From Haladaptatus salinisoli (lineage in GTDB: Archaea > Halobacteriota > Halobacteria > Halobacteriales > Haladaptataceae), in contig NZ_CP085327.1 of NCBI RefSeq assembly GCF_020614375.1, forward strand, positions 1,786,823 through 1,850,822: 64,000 bases of DNA, read 5' to 3'. Below are positions 1 to 7,804 of the stretch, one piece after another. The notes beneath the pieces are model-generated. The model did not search any database and was not told the origin of the DNA. It saw only the letters and a list, made by a program, of their open reading frames with translations. The position numbers and the translations under genes were made by a program. Each line of letters opens with the position of its first letter. Positions within the stretch are counted from its first letter, which is position 1.

Positions 1-344
1 ATATGCTCCAGCTATCCTCGGAGATGAACGAGTTGGTCGAGAAGGCCCGCGACCGCACCATCTCGCGCGAGGAGATGCAGGACGGCACGTTCACCATCAC
101 GAACTTCGGAGCCATCGGCGGCGAGTACGCGACGCCCATCATCAACTACCCAGAGGTCGGCATCTTCGGACTCGGGTCGCTGGAGAAGCGACCGGTCGTC
201 GTGGACGACGAGGTCGAAGCGCGCCCCACGCTCCCCATCTCGGTGTCCATCGACCACCGAATCGTCGACGGCGCTATCGTCGCGGCGTTCGCCAATCAGG
301 TGCTCGAATATCTGCGGAACCCGAAACTGCTCCTGCTGGAGTAG
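1..344 (+). CDS. Dihydrolipoamide acyltransferase (E2), C-terminal part, 5' truncated
   Basis: This is the end of the E2 component of a 2-oxoacid dehydrogenase complex, the enzyme that moves an acyl group from lipoyl-lysine to CoA. The reading frame is open from base 3 and the gene begins before the window, so only about 113 residues are visible. They match the catalytic acyltransferase domain: the segment GTFTITNFGAIGG and the active-site motif DHRIVDGA near the C-terminus, with the catalytic His and Asp. The dihydrolipoyl dehydrogenase gene lies about 550 bases downstream on the same strand, which supports an E1-E2-E3 cluster. Which 2-oxoacid is used cannot be told from this fragment. Seen: motif and truncation. 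Inferred: cluster membership. Confidence 0.93.
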   Translation, partial: MLQLSSEMNELVEKARDRTISREEMQDGTFTITNFGAIGGEYATPIINYPEVGIFGLGSLEKRPVVVDDEVEARPTLPISVSIDHRIVDGAIVAAFANQVLEYLRNPKLLLLE

Positions 345-394
345 TCGGGAGCCGTCGAGGTTCTGATTTTCTCGATTCGTAGCGCGAAATCGTC

Positions 395-751
395 TCACGG
401 CGAGTCGCCGCGCTCGTGTTCGAACGCGACTCCGGCGGCGAAACCGAACGCGGCGAGACCGTAGCCGAGCACCACCACGGCGAGGTTCGGCTTCGAGCCG
501 ACGCCCATCAACAGCCCGAAACAGGCGAACGTCGAGACGCCGGCGAACGCGCCGCTGGCCCACTTCGGACCGTCGGTGCTTCGAAGAATCGAACCGTACC
601 GAAGGGCGACCGCCGCGCCGACGACGTACACTTGTGCGATACCGACGAGCAGAATCGCCGATTCGGTCGTCTGCGGTTCGAAGAAAGTCACGCTGGCGGT
701 CACGACCGCACCGACGACGACGGCGACGGAGTACCGGAGAGAACGGTTCAT
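395..751 (-). CDS. Small four-helix membrane protein
   Basis: I do not recognise this family. From the ATG at 751 the product has 118 residues: MNRSLRYS, then four hydrophobic segments (about residues 7-24, 32-52, 64-85 and 89-110) and a short acidic tail ending ERGDSP. A longer frame runs to 841, but its extra N-terminus is basic and unlike a haloarchaeal protein, so I start at MNRSL. It lies between the E2 gene and lpdA on the opposite strand, so it is not part of that operon. It is probably a haloarchaeal integral membrane protein of unknown role. Confidence 0.7.
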   Translation of the reverse strand: MNRSLRYSVAVVVGAVVTASVTFFEPQTTESAILLVGIAQVYVVGAAVALRYGSILRSTDGPKWASGAFAGVSTFACFGLLMGVGSKPNLAVVVLGYGLAAFGFAAGVAFEHERGDSP

Positions 752-895
752 GATTTCGGTTGTTGTAAACCGAACGTAGTGTTTTCCCTCGGCGATACCG
801 ACTCCGACGCGAAATCGCGCTAACGGAAAACGCGCGTCCACCCGACCGTCCGTAATCCGCCTGATTTTTTACCCGGTAGCCACTCTGTCCGCGTA

Positions 896-2320
896 ATGGT
901 CGTCGGAGACATCTCGACAGGAACGGACGTGCTGGTTATCGGCGCAGGACCGGGCGGCTACGTCGCCGCCATCCGCGCGGGTCAGTTGAGACTCGACGTG
1001 ACGCTCGTGGAGAAGGACGCCTACGGCGGAACCTGCCTGAACTACGGCTGCATTCCGTCGAAGGCGATGATAACGGCGTCCGACCTGGCCTACGACGCGA
1101 ACAACGCCGAGGAGATGGGAATCTACACCAAACTGGACGTGAACTTCGGCGAAATGGTCGAGTGGAAAGACGGCGTCGTCTCGCAGTTGACCGGCGGCGT
1201 CGAGAAACTCTGCAAGGCCAACGGCGTCTCGCTGATGGAAGGCCGCGCCGAGTTCGCGGACGAGAACTCGGTTCGCGTCGTCCACGGCGGCGAGGGACAG
1301 GGCGCGGAGACGGTCGAGTTCGAGCACGCCATCGTCGCCACCGGCAGTCGAGCCATCGAGATTCCCGGCTTCGAGTTCGACGGCGAGCACGTCCTCAACT
1401 CGCGGCAGGCGCTCGCGCTGGACGACGTGCCGGAGAGCATCGTTCTCGTCGGCGCGGGCTACATCGGCATGGAACTCGCGGGCGTCTTCGCCAAACTCGG
1501 CTCCGACGTGACGGTCGTGGAGATGCTGGACTCGGTGCTCCCGGGCTACGAGGACGACCTCGCGCGGCCGGTCAAGAAGCGAGCCGAGGAGTTGGGCATC
1601 GACTTCCACTTCGGGCAGGCCGCCAAGGAGTGGGAGGAGTCGGGCGGGGGCATCACGGTCGTGACCGAGAACGAGGACGGCGAGGTCTCGGAGTTCGGCG
1701 CCGAGAAGGTGCTCGTTGCGGTCGGTCGCCAACCGGTCACCGACACGCTCGAACTGGAGAACGCGGGCATCGAGACGGACGAGAAGGGCTTCATCGGGAC
1801 GGACGACCGCGCGCGCACCGAGCAGGAGCACATCTTCGCCATCGGCGACGTGACCGGCGAACCGATGCTCGCGCACAAGGCGAGCAAGGAGGGACAGGTC
1901 GCCGCGGAGGTCATCGCCGGCGAACCCTCGGCCATCGACTACCAGGCCATGCCCGCCGCGGTGTTCACCGACCCCGAGATCGGCACGGTCGGACTGACGG
2001 AGGGGGAGGCGGAAGAGCAAGGCTTCGAACCCGTCGTCGGGCGGTTCCCGTTCCAAGCCAGCGGGCGCGCGCTCACCACGGGCCACGCGGAGGGCTTCGT
2101 CCGAATCGTCGCCGACGAGCCGAGCGGGTTCGTCCTCGGCGCACAAATCGTCGGCCCCGAGGCCTCCGAACTCATCGCCGAACTGGGACTGGCCATCGAG
2201 ATGGGCGCGACGATAGAGGACGTGGCCGCCACGGTTCACACCCACCCGACGCTCTCGGAGAGTACGATGGAGGCCGCCGAGAACGCGCTCGGACACGCGA
2301 TTCACACGCTGAATCGGTAG
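896..2320 (+). CDS. lpdA: Dihydrolipoyl dehydrogenase (E3)
   Basis: FAD-dependent disulfide oxidoreductase of 474 residues that reoxidises dihydrolipoamide with NAD+ in 2-oxoacid dehydrogenase complexes or the glycine cleavage system. Visible features are the FAD-binding GAGPGG (residues 16-21), the redox-active pair in GGTCLNYGCIPSK (Cys47 and Cys52), a second dinucleotide site in VLVGAGYIGMELAG, the FAD-contacting FAIGDVTG, and the C-terminal active-site HTHPTLSE (about 448-455). The length is normal for the family. It follows the E2 gene on the same strand after an intervening opposite-strand gene, so it may have its own promoter; a T-rich stretch lies around 860-870. Confidence 0.97.
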   Translation: MVVGDISTGTDVLVIGAGPGGYVAAIRAGQLRLDVTLVEKDAYGGTCLNYGCIPSKAMITASDLAYDANNAEEMGIYTKLDVNFGEMVEWKDGVVSQLTGGVEKLCKANGVSLMEGRAEFADENSVRVVHGGEGQGAETVEFEHAIVATGSRAIEIPGFEFDGEHVLNSRQALALDDVPESIVLVGAGYIGMELAGVFAKLGSDVTVVEMLDSVLPGYEDDLARPVKKRAEELGIDFHFGQAAKEWEESGGGITVVTENEDGEVSEFGAEKVLVAVGRQPVTDTLELENAGIETDEKGFIGTDDRARTEQEHIFAIGDVTGEPMLAHKASKEGQVAAEVIAGEPSAIDYQAMPAAVFTDPEIGTVGLTEGEAEEQGFEPVVGRFPFQASGRALTTGHAEGFVRIVADEPSGFVLGAQIVGPEASELIAELGLAIEMGATIEDVAATVHTHPTLSESTMEAAENALGHAIHTLNR

Positions 2321-2392
2321 GCGGCAGCCAAGCGGTCGGTATTGGTCGATAGAAATCCGTTTTCCGAGGTTTCGTCGTCGCTCAGCGGAGAC

Positions 2393-2416
2393 CAACCCCT
2401 TCGTTTCGACTGGAAA
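2393..2416 (-). repeat. ORB-like element, intergenic copy
   Basis: On the minus strand this reads as the motif TTCCAGTCGAAACGAAGGGG followed by TT. It lies in the 115-base gap between the convergent 3' ends of lpdA and the antiporter gene. It is nearly identical in core to the elements around orc1 at 24.7-26.2 kb, although it is more than 22 kb away. Confidence 0.75.
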
Positions 2417-2435
2417 ACCGGAAGCGGGCGGACGG

Positions 2436-3677
2436 TTAGGCCTCTCCGACGTCGGCCGCTTCGTCCATCCGGACGAGTTCGCCGACCGCTTCGAGCCAGT
2501 CGACGCCCCATTTCATCGTTATCGGGACCAGCGCGGTCGTCAGCATGGCGAGGAAGACCAGAATCGAGAACAGTTGCTGGTCGATGATACCCGCGTCCAA
2601 GCCGATGGAGGCGAGGATGATTTCGACGGTTCCCCGGCCGTTCATGCCGAATCCGACGACCAGTCCTTCGCGGGAGGTGAGGTCGGTCGGGAGCGAGAAC
2701 GACCACGAGCCGACTATCTTTCCGACGAACGCCACCGTGACGAGCAACGCGAGGAGGCCGACGTCGTTCGCGAACACGTCGAGCGTCAGTTCGAACGCGA
2801 CGGTGACGAAGAATATCGGCGCGAAGAACCCGATGGCGAGGTCGTACATCACGCCGTACATGTGGTCGTACAACCCCGGTTCGAGGTCAGCCTGTCGGAG
2901 GAACAGTCCGGCCATGAACCCGCCGATTATCATATGCAACCCCGCGAGGTGCGCCAGTTCGGCGAACAGGAGCGCGACGAGGAGGGCGATGGTGAACGCC
3001 GACGTCTTGTCCACGAACCCGTATCGCTCGCGGAGGCTCTCCAACTGCCGCCAGACCAGCGGGAGGAATCGAACGCCGATGAGCAGCGCGATGGCGAAAA
3101 ACGCGAGCGCCTTGCCCGCGATGGTGGCGATGCTCACGGGGTTAACCGCACCGGCTTGGATGAAGCCGATGACCCCGGCGAACACGACGAGGACGCCCAC
3201 GTCGGAGACGAGCGCACCGCCGAGCAGAACGCCCGCGATCCGCGTATCGAGGAGGTCGAGGTCGACCAGAATCCGGGACTTCGTCGCTAGCGACGTGGCG
3301 GCCATGGCCAGTCCGACGAACAGCGCTTGGTCGACGGTCGCACCGATGAGTAGCCCCGCGGCGTACCCCAATCCGAAGGGGAGGACGAATCCGCCGACGG
3401 CGACGATGAACGACTGCGGACCGAGTTCGAGGAGGTCGCGGATATCGACCTCCATTCCGACGTAGATCATCAGCAGAAACACGCCCAACTCAGCGAAGAT
3501 CGTGAGTTCTTCCGCCGGGTGGATGAGGCCGAGCAGCGGCGGGCCGAAGACGATTCCCGCGAGCAGTTCCCCCATCAGCGCGGGATAGCCCAATCGTTCG
3601 GAGAACGAACCGAATACCCACGCGACGCTCAGAACGAGCAACAGGTTCAGAATATCTATTTCGAGCGTTTCTACCAT
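2436..3677 (-). CDS. Kef-type cation/proton antiporter (CPA2), membrane part
   Basis: Integral membrane antiporter of 413 residues with about 12 hydrophobic helices, of the monovalent cation:proton antiporter-2 (KefB/sodium-hydrogen exchanger) family. It would exchange K+ or Na+ for H+ across the cytoplasmic membrane. Family-like segments are YPALMGELLAGIVFGPP near the N-terminus, DLDLLDTRIAG and the late FGMNGRGTVEIILASIG. The polypeptide ends in a short acidic tail and has no TrkA-N/RCK domain, which many KefB/KefC proteins carry at their C-terminus. A separate TrkA-N protein is encoded just upstream on the same strand (3768-4205), so the regulatory domain appears to be split off. The exact ion is not predictable. 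Confidence 0.9.
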   Translation of the reverse strand: MVETLEIDILNLLLVLSVAWVFGSFSERLGYPALMGELLAGIVFGPPLLGLIHPAEELTIFAELGVFLLMIYVGMEVDIRDLLELGPQSFIVAVGGFVLPFGLGYAAGLLIGATVDQALFVGLAMAATSLATKSRILVDLDLLDTRIAGVLLGGALVSDVGVLVVFAGVIGFIQAGAVNPVSIATIAGKALAFFAIALLIGVRFLPLVWRQLESLRERYGFVDKTSAFTIALLVALLFAELAHLAGLHMIIGGFMAGLFLRQADLEPGLYDHMYGVMYDLAIGFFAPIFFVTVAFELTLDVFANDVGLLALLVTVAFVGKIVGSWSFSLPTDLTSREGLVVGFGMNGRGTVEIILASIGLDAGIIDQQLFSILVFLAMLTTALVPITMKWGVDWLEAVGELVRMDEAADVGEA

Positions 3678-3767
3678 ATTAGCCTCCGAGGGGTCCGTCG
3701 GGTGATTCGAGGGCGGTGCGGGTACCGGTCGGTGGTGGTTCGTTTGAAATCATGGCTGGTCGAGAAG

Positions 3768-4205
3768 CTACGCGCGGTTGTCGAGGCGGCGCGGACGCCG
3801 TCTTTCGCGCGGTTCGAGCGCGGTTTGGAGTTCGCTGGCGAGCGCGTTCGCCGCGTCGATCGTCTCGATTCCGGCGTCTTCGAACGGTTCGCAGTTTCGC
3901 GGGTCGTTGACGCGAGCGACGACGCGCTCGGCGTCGAACGCGGTGCGCATCAGTTGCGCCACGAGGAGGTTGACGCTATCCTCGTCGGTCGCCGCGACGA
4001 CGGTCTCTACCCCGGTGACGCCGAGGTCCCGAAGTTGCCGAACGTTCGTGATGTCCGTTTCGTGGGCGGTCACGCCGGCTTCGGCGGCGAGCGAGACGAC
4101 GGCGGGGTCGCTGTCGAGGTACGCGACGGCGTCGTCGACCTCCTTGAGGCGAACCGCGAGCGTCCCGCCGGCGTAGTCGCCACCAACGATGAGCGTGCGA
4201 ATCAT
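3768..4205 (-). CDS. Stand-alone TrkA-N (RCK) NAD-binding protein
   Basis: A 145-residue protein made of one Rossmann-type TrkA-N domain. The start MIRTLIVGGDYAGGTLA holds the glycine-rich nucleotide loop, followed by the acidic residue after beta-2 (AYLDSD), the VTAHETDIT segment and VVAATDEDSVNLLVAQL, all typical of RCK domains of K+ channels and antiporters. It lacks the TrkA-C ligand domain and ends in a basic tail. It lies 90 bases upstream of the Kef-type antiporter gene on the same strand and is probably its cytoplasmic NAD(H)-sensing gate. That pairing is an inference from context. Confidence 0.88.
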   Translation of the reverse strand: MIRTLIVGGDYAGGTLAVRLKEVDDAVAYLDSDPAVVSLAAEAGVTAHETDITNVRQLRDLGVTGVETVVAATDEDSVNLLVAQLMRTAFDAERVVARVNDPRNCEPFEDAGIETIDAANALASELQTALEPRERRRPRRLDNRA

Positions 4206-4361
4206 GGTTCGTTTGGCGCGGACGGTGTGTCGTTTTGCGAGCCGCGTCCGAACGCCTCGGTGGATGCTCTGTCACGGATACGTATAAATATCCCGGCTAG
4301 AATACCGGTTCGGGATTTTATAGAGTTATTTTTTCTCGGTTCGTGATTAGCGTTGCGCGGA
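4206..4361. promoter_or_regulatory. AT-rich promoter region upstream of the TrkA-N gene
   Basis: The gap between the Lrp-like gene and the TrkA-N gene has an AT-rich core at about 4275-4335, including TATAAATAT at 4283-4291 and TTTTATAG near 4317. Read on the minus strand these give TATA-like boxes upstream of the TrkA-N start at 4205. The transcription start cannot be fixed by eye. Confidence 0.4.
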
Positions 4362-4829
4362 CTACCGCTCGTCGGCGGACCGAAACGAATCGAAGGGATT
4401 GACGTACTCGTTTCGAATGAGGTCCTCGTCGGCGACTTCCAGACCGATCGCGCTCAAGTCCTGCCCGATGCGGCTCAAGTCGTCGTGGTCGGCGCCGAGG
4501 GCGCTGACGTGGATGTTCTCGCCGCCGGTCATGACTTCGCGGACCGCGACGACGCCCGGTACGTCCAGCGCCTCGCGGGCGAGTTGCTCCCTCGCGTCGA
4601 TCGGGGCGGTGCAGACGATGAGCGTGTGCAGTTGATATCCCGTGCGCTGATAGTCGATGTCCGCGTGGTAGCCGCGGATGATGCCTCGGTCTTCGAGCCG
4701 GGTGATGCGCTTGCGAACCGTACTCGGGGAGACGTCCATCTCGTCCGCGATATCGCTCGTCGAGGCGTGTCGGGAGTCTCGCTGGAGCGTGTACAGAATG
4801 CGTTTGTCGAGGGCGTCGAGGTCGTCCAT
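4362..4829 (-). CDS. Lrp/AsnC family transcriptional regulator
   Basis: A 155-residue regulator with an N-terminal helix-turn-helix (LDALDKRILYTLQRDSR, then DIADEMDVSPSTVRKRITRL, about residues 4-48) followed by the GIIRGYHADID link and a C-terminal RAM/ligand-binding domain. Such proteins act as DNA-bound oligomers responding to amino acids. No nearby amino acid gene reveals the effector; the neighbours are the antiporter/TrkA-N pair downstream and DNA polymerase D small subunit upstream, all on the same strand. The start ATG at 4829 gives the usual MDDLDALDK N-terminus. Confidence 0.93.
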   Translation of the reverse strand: MDDLDALDKRILYTLQRDSRHASTSDIADEMDVSPSTVRKRITRLEDRGIIRGYHADIDYQRTGYQLHTLIVCTAPIDAREQLAREALDVPGVVAVREVMTGGENIHVSALGADHDDLSRIGQDLSAIGLEVADEDLIRNEYVNPFDSFRSADER

Positions 4830-4868
4830 GAACCCACATACTCGTCGGAGAACAGGTGTTTTTTGGAC

Positions 4869-6392
4869 TCAGACGAACTTCCGAGCGGTCACGTCGAGGG
4901 TGTCCAAATCCACGATGGGCGCGTACCCCCAATCGGGGTCGATGTTCACGCTCTTCTGGAAGTCGGTCTGGGACTGCCAGCAGCCGGAGTTGATGGCGAG
5001 CACGTTGTGGTACTTGCCGAAGCCGAGTTTGTGGACGTGGCCGGTGTGGAAGATGTCCGGCACCTCGTCGATGACGAGGTAGTCCCGCTCCTCCGGCGCG
5101 ACGCGGGTGTGGCCGCCGTACTGCGGGGCGACGTGGCGTTTTTTGAGCAGTTGGTACATCGCCTTGTGCGGTTCGTCGTAGCTCGCCTTCTCGGCGGGGA
5201 GTTCGGCGATGACTTCGTCCAGCGAGACGCCGTGGTACATCAGCACCGAGACGCCTTCGATGGTCACCGTCGAGGGGTTGCCCGTGATGCGAGCGTCGTG
5301 AACGTCCATTATCTCGCGCAGTTCGTCGTCGAATCCCGGTTGGGGTTCGGCGAGGCGCACAGCGTCGTGGTTGCCGGGGATCATGACGATCTCCATGTCG
5401 TCCGGCACCTCCTTCAGGTGCTCCGAGAATTGCTCGTACTGATCGAAGATGTCGACGATGTCGAGTTCCTCGTCCTGATTCGGATAGATTCCGACCCCCT
5501 CGACCATGTCGCCCGCCACGAGCAGGTACTCGACGTGTTGGGCTTCGTCGGTGTGGAGCCAACTCGTGAAACGCTGCCACGCGTCGATCTCGAACTCCTG
5601 ACTGCCGACGTGAACGTCGCTGATGAGCGCCGCCTGCACGTGACGGTCGGCGGTGGACGGCTGGTAGGTGCGCGGCACGTCCGGAAAGTGGAGCGAGTCG
5701 ACGAAGAGGATGCCCGCGTCGCTCGATAAGCTCCCCTCGACCGCGACGGTCTCGTCCAACAGCAGTTCGTCCACGAGACCGGCGAACTCCTTGTCCTTCA
5801 TCACGAGACAGGGGAAGGTTCCGTTCGTATCTTCGAGTTCGACGAGCCAGTGTCCGTTCGCCGTCGAGCGGATGTCGCTTATCATCCCGACGATGGCGGC
5901 GTCGCTCCCGCCCGGCATCTCCGCGACGGCGTTCGTCGGGCGAGCGTTCACCCGACCGCGGAGTTTGCCCGAGAGTCGTTGGAAGCGGTCGCGGAACACC
6001 GCGACGAAATCGTCGTACTCGCCGGTTCCGGTGCTCTCGCCGGTGATGTCGCCGTCGATGGTCGGTTGGTGCGGGCTTCGAGGCGTCGACGCCGACCCCT
6101 TCGTTTCGACTGGAGCGGCACCGCCGTTGGCTCGCGGTTCCGCGACCGCGGTTCCAGTTGAAACGGAGGGGTTTCCGTCACCGGCAACCGAGGAGTCGAG
6201 AACGCTTCTGACGTGGTCGACGGAGAGTTTGAGGGCGTCCTCGGGGGCGCGTTCGACTGCGCGTTCGAGCGCCCCCGATGGGTCGGACGCGCTCGCGAGG
6301 AGCGTCACCGCCTCGCGGTCCGCGTTGTACCCTCGGCTCGTCAGCTCTCTGACAATTCGAGCCGGGGTTTCCAGTGGCACGTTTTTGCCCAC
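4869..6392 (-). CDS. polD1: DNA polymerase D small subunit (DP1)
   Basis: Small, exonuclease-type subunit of archaeal DNA polymerase D (507 residues). The C-terminal half is a calcineurin-like phosphoesterase with metal motifs in order: ALISDVHVGSQEF, LVAGDMVEGVG, MIPGNHDAV, YHGVS, HTGHVHKLG and INSGCWQSQ. An OB-fold precedes it (MISDIRSTANGHWLVELED). The N-terminal part is helical, followed by a low-complexity linker (about residues 75-125) rich in Ser, Thr, Gly and Pro. Two ORB-like DNA motifs in opposite orientation lie inside the DNA that encodes this linker (6094-6114 and 6151-6176). The gene is divergent from the signal peptidase gene. Confidence 0.96.
   Translation of the reverse strand: MGKNVPLETPARIVRELTSRGYNADREAVTLLASASDPSGALERAVERAPEDALKLSVDHVRSVLDSSVAGDGNPSVSTGTAVAEPRANGGAAPVETKGSASTPRSPHQPTIDGDITGESTGTGEYDDFVAVFRDRFQRLSGKLRGRVNARPTNAVAEMPGGSDAAIVGMISDIRSTANGHWLVELEDTNGTFPCLVMKDKEFAGLVDELLLDETVAVEGSLSSDAGILFVDSLHFPDVPRTYQPSTADRHVQAALISDVHVGSQEFEIDAWQRFTSWLHTDEAQHVEYLLVAGDMVEGVGIYPNQDEELDIVDIFDQYEQFSEHLKEVPDDMEIVMIPGNHDAVRLAEPQPGFDDELREIMDVHDARITGNPSTVTIEGVSVLMYHGVSLDEVIAELPAEKASYDEPHKAMYQLLKKRHVAPQYGGHTRVAPEERDYLVIDEVPDIFHTGHVHKLGFGKYHNVLAINSGCWQSQTDFQKSVNIDPDWGYAPIVDLDTLDVTARKFV
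6094..6114 (-). repeat. ORB-like element inside the polymerase D linker, copy 1
   Basis: On the minus strand the DNA reads TCCAGTCGAAACGAAGGGGT plus one base. In the coding frame it gives APVETKGS, in the variable linker of the polymerase small subunit. The copy at 6151-6176 faces it, 36 bases away. Confidence 0.7.
6151..6176 (+). repeat. ORB-like element inside the polymerase D linker, copy 2
   Basis: On the plus strand it reads TTCCAGTTGAAACGGAGGGG followed by TTT. In the polymerase frame it codes for NPSVSTGT. Together with copy 1 it forms an inverted pair in a segment of the protein that can tolerate any sequence. Confidence 0.7.
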
Positions 6393-6464
6393 ACACGGAG
6401 AGGCAAAAAACGTAGCGAACCAACCCAGAAGGTTAACAACTGGAGGCGGTCTACGGGTATCGTA

Positions 6465-7217
6465 ATGAGTCCCCCAGACGAGTCGTCGCCGGACGGCGGC
6501 CGGGATACTGGCCCCGACGGGACGGGACCGGTCGCGTGGATTCGTTGGTTCCGACGCACCGACAACGGGACGGTCGTGTTCGTCCGCGAGATGTTAGAGA
6601 GCGTCGCCGTCGTCGCCGCAATCGGTCTCGTACTGTTCGCCGTCAGCGGGGTGTGGCCGCCGATGGTCGCCGTCGAGAGCGGGAGCATGGAGCCCCAGAT
6701 GGAACGAGGCGACCTCATCTTCATCGTCGACGAGAACCGGTTCGTGCCGAACGCCGCCCAAGACGGGACGGGCGTCGTCAGCTATCAGCAGGGAAAGCAG
6801 TCGGGATACAAGAGCTTCAACGACTACGGCGACGTGATAATCTACCGACCGGACGGAAGCCAGTACGAGACGCCCATCATCCATCGAGCGCGCTTCTGGG
6901 TCGAGAGCGGGGAGAACTGGTACGACGAAGCCAACCCGGCCTACATCGCCGGCGCGGACAACTGCGAAGAGTTGGCACACTGTCCGGCCCCGCACGCCGG
7001 ATTCATCACGAAGGGGGACAACAACGGCGCGTACGACCAGGTCGTCGGCATCAGCGAGCCGGTTAAACCGAGTTGGATTCGCGGCACCGCCGAGGTGAAG
7101 ATACCGTGGCTGGGGCACGTTCGCCTCATTTTCTCCAAAGGGGACGTCCCGACGAGCGTGCAGTATCAACTCCACCAGCCGATGACGAACGGAACCCGGT
7201 ACGCGCCGCCCGCGTAG
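6465..7217 (+). CDS. sec11: Signal peptidase I (archaeal S26B type)
   Basis: Membrane-bound serine protease of 250 residues that removes signal peptides from exported proteins. After a hydrophilic N-terminus there is one membrane helix (about 46-63), then the catalytic serine in ESGSMEP (Ser74), a histidine in place of the bacterial lysine in PIIHR (His140), and the acidic motif KGDNNG (Asp185). This Ser/His/Asp arrangement is that of archaeal and ER signal peptidases. I start at the ATG at 6465, because the upstream in-frame extension overlaps the polymerase gene antisense. It is divergent from the polymerase D small subunit gene. Confidence 0.94.
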   Translation: MSPPDESSPDGGRDTGPDGTGPVAWIRWFRRTDNGTVVFVREMLESVAVVAAIGLVLFAVSGVWPPMVAVESGSMEPQMERGDLIFIVDENRFVPNAAQDGTGVVSYQQGKQSGYKSFNDYGDVIIYRPDGSQYETPIIHRARFWVESGENWYDEANPAYIAGADNCEELAHCPAPHAGFITKGDNNGAYDQVVGISEPVKPSWIRGTAEVKIPWLGHVRLIFSKGDVPTSVQYQLHQPMTNGTRYAPPA

Positions 7218-7282
7218 TCGAACGCGACGAATCGAAACGCCGGGACGGTCGCCGCCGAAACGTCCCCGCGTCGTACCCGACG

Positions 7283-7315
7283 AGTTTTATATATCCGGCG
7301 TCACATTGACCCCTC
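7283..7315 (+). promoter_or_regulatory. TATA box and leaderless start of the small zinc protein gene
   Basis: TTTTATATAT at 7285-7294 is centred about 26 bases before the ATG at 7316. In haloarchaea this spacing puts the transcription start at or next to the start codon, so the mRNA is probably leaderless. Confidence 0.6.
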
Positions 7316-7534
7316 ATGAGCGATGAGAACGACCCCGAACCGTGTGACGACTGTCGAGAACCGCTGACGGACGCGCTGGCCCGCACCGTCCGTCTGACGG
7401 TCGACCGTTCGCAGATAGACAGCCAACGGCTCTGTCCCGAGTGTTTCGCCGACTGGATCGACCGCTACGAGAACGAAATGACGCCCGGTTCCGACGAATC
7501 GGAGAACGAAGGCTCCGAGATAATCGTCGATTGA
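7316..7534 (+). CDS. Small zinc-finger protein
   Basis: A 72-residue acidic protein with two Cys pairs, CDDC (Cys10, Cys13) and CPEC (Cys40, Cys43), spaced as in a treble-clef or zinc-ribbon fold. The last 20 residues are Glu/Ser rich and probably disordered. I do not know the family's function; many small haloarchaeal zinc proteins are uncharacterised. A clear TATA box just upstream supports its expression. Confidence 0.8.
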   Translation: MSDENDPEPCDDCREPLTDALARTVRLTVDRSQIDSQRLCPECFADWIDRYENEMTPGSDESENEGSEIIVD

Positions 7535-7708
7535 ACCCCCTTCTTTCGGGTCGAGATCCGGATGAAAACGTCCGGATCGGTGGCGGTTCGGCGCGCCGAA
7601 TCGACCTCGTACCGCGGCGTCGCTCGCGCGGAGTGCCGTACCCCGACTTCGACGAGGCGACGAACCGCTTCGGATAGCGTCAACGAGGACGAAAGAACCG
7701 AACGAGAG

Positions 7709-7731
7709 ACCCCCTCGTTTCCGGTGAAAAA
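7709..7731 (-). repeat. ORB-like element between convergent genes
   Basis: On the minus strand this reads TTTCACCGGAAACGAGGGGG followed by TC, in the 270-base gap between the convergent small zinc protein and S9 peptidase genes. The CACCGGAAACGAGGGGG form resembles the classic halobacterial origin recognition box more than the TTCCANT form seen at most other sites. I see no other gene in the gap. Confidence 0.6.
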
Positions 7732-7804
7732 CCGATAGCCCGCGGTGTACTTATCGAGAATACGTCCCCGAACGAAACGTACCCCACTATGAGAATAGTT
7801 GTCG

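Noticed and set aside
7465..7683. A 72-codon minus-strand frame with a helix-turn-helix-like start (MTLSEAVRRLVEVGVRHSAR).
   Set aside because: It overlaps the zinc protein gene, has no promoter-like sequence and turns basic; not enough support for a gene.
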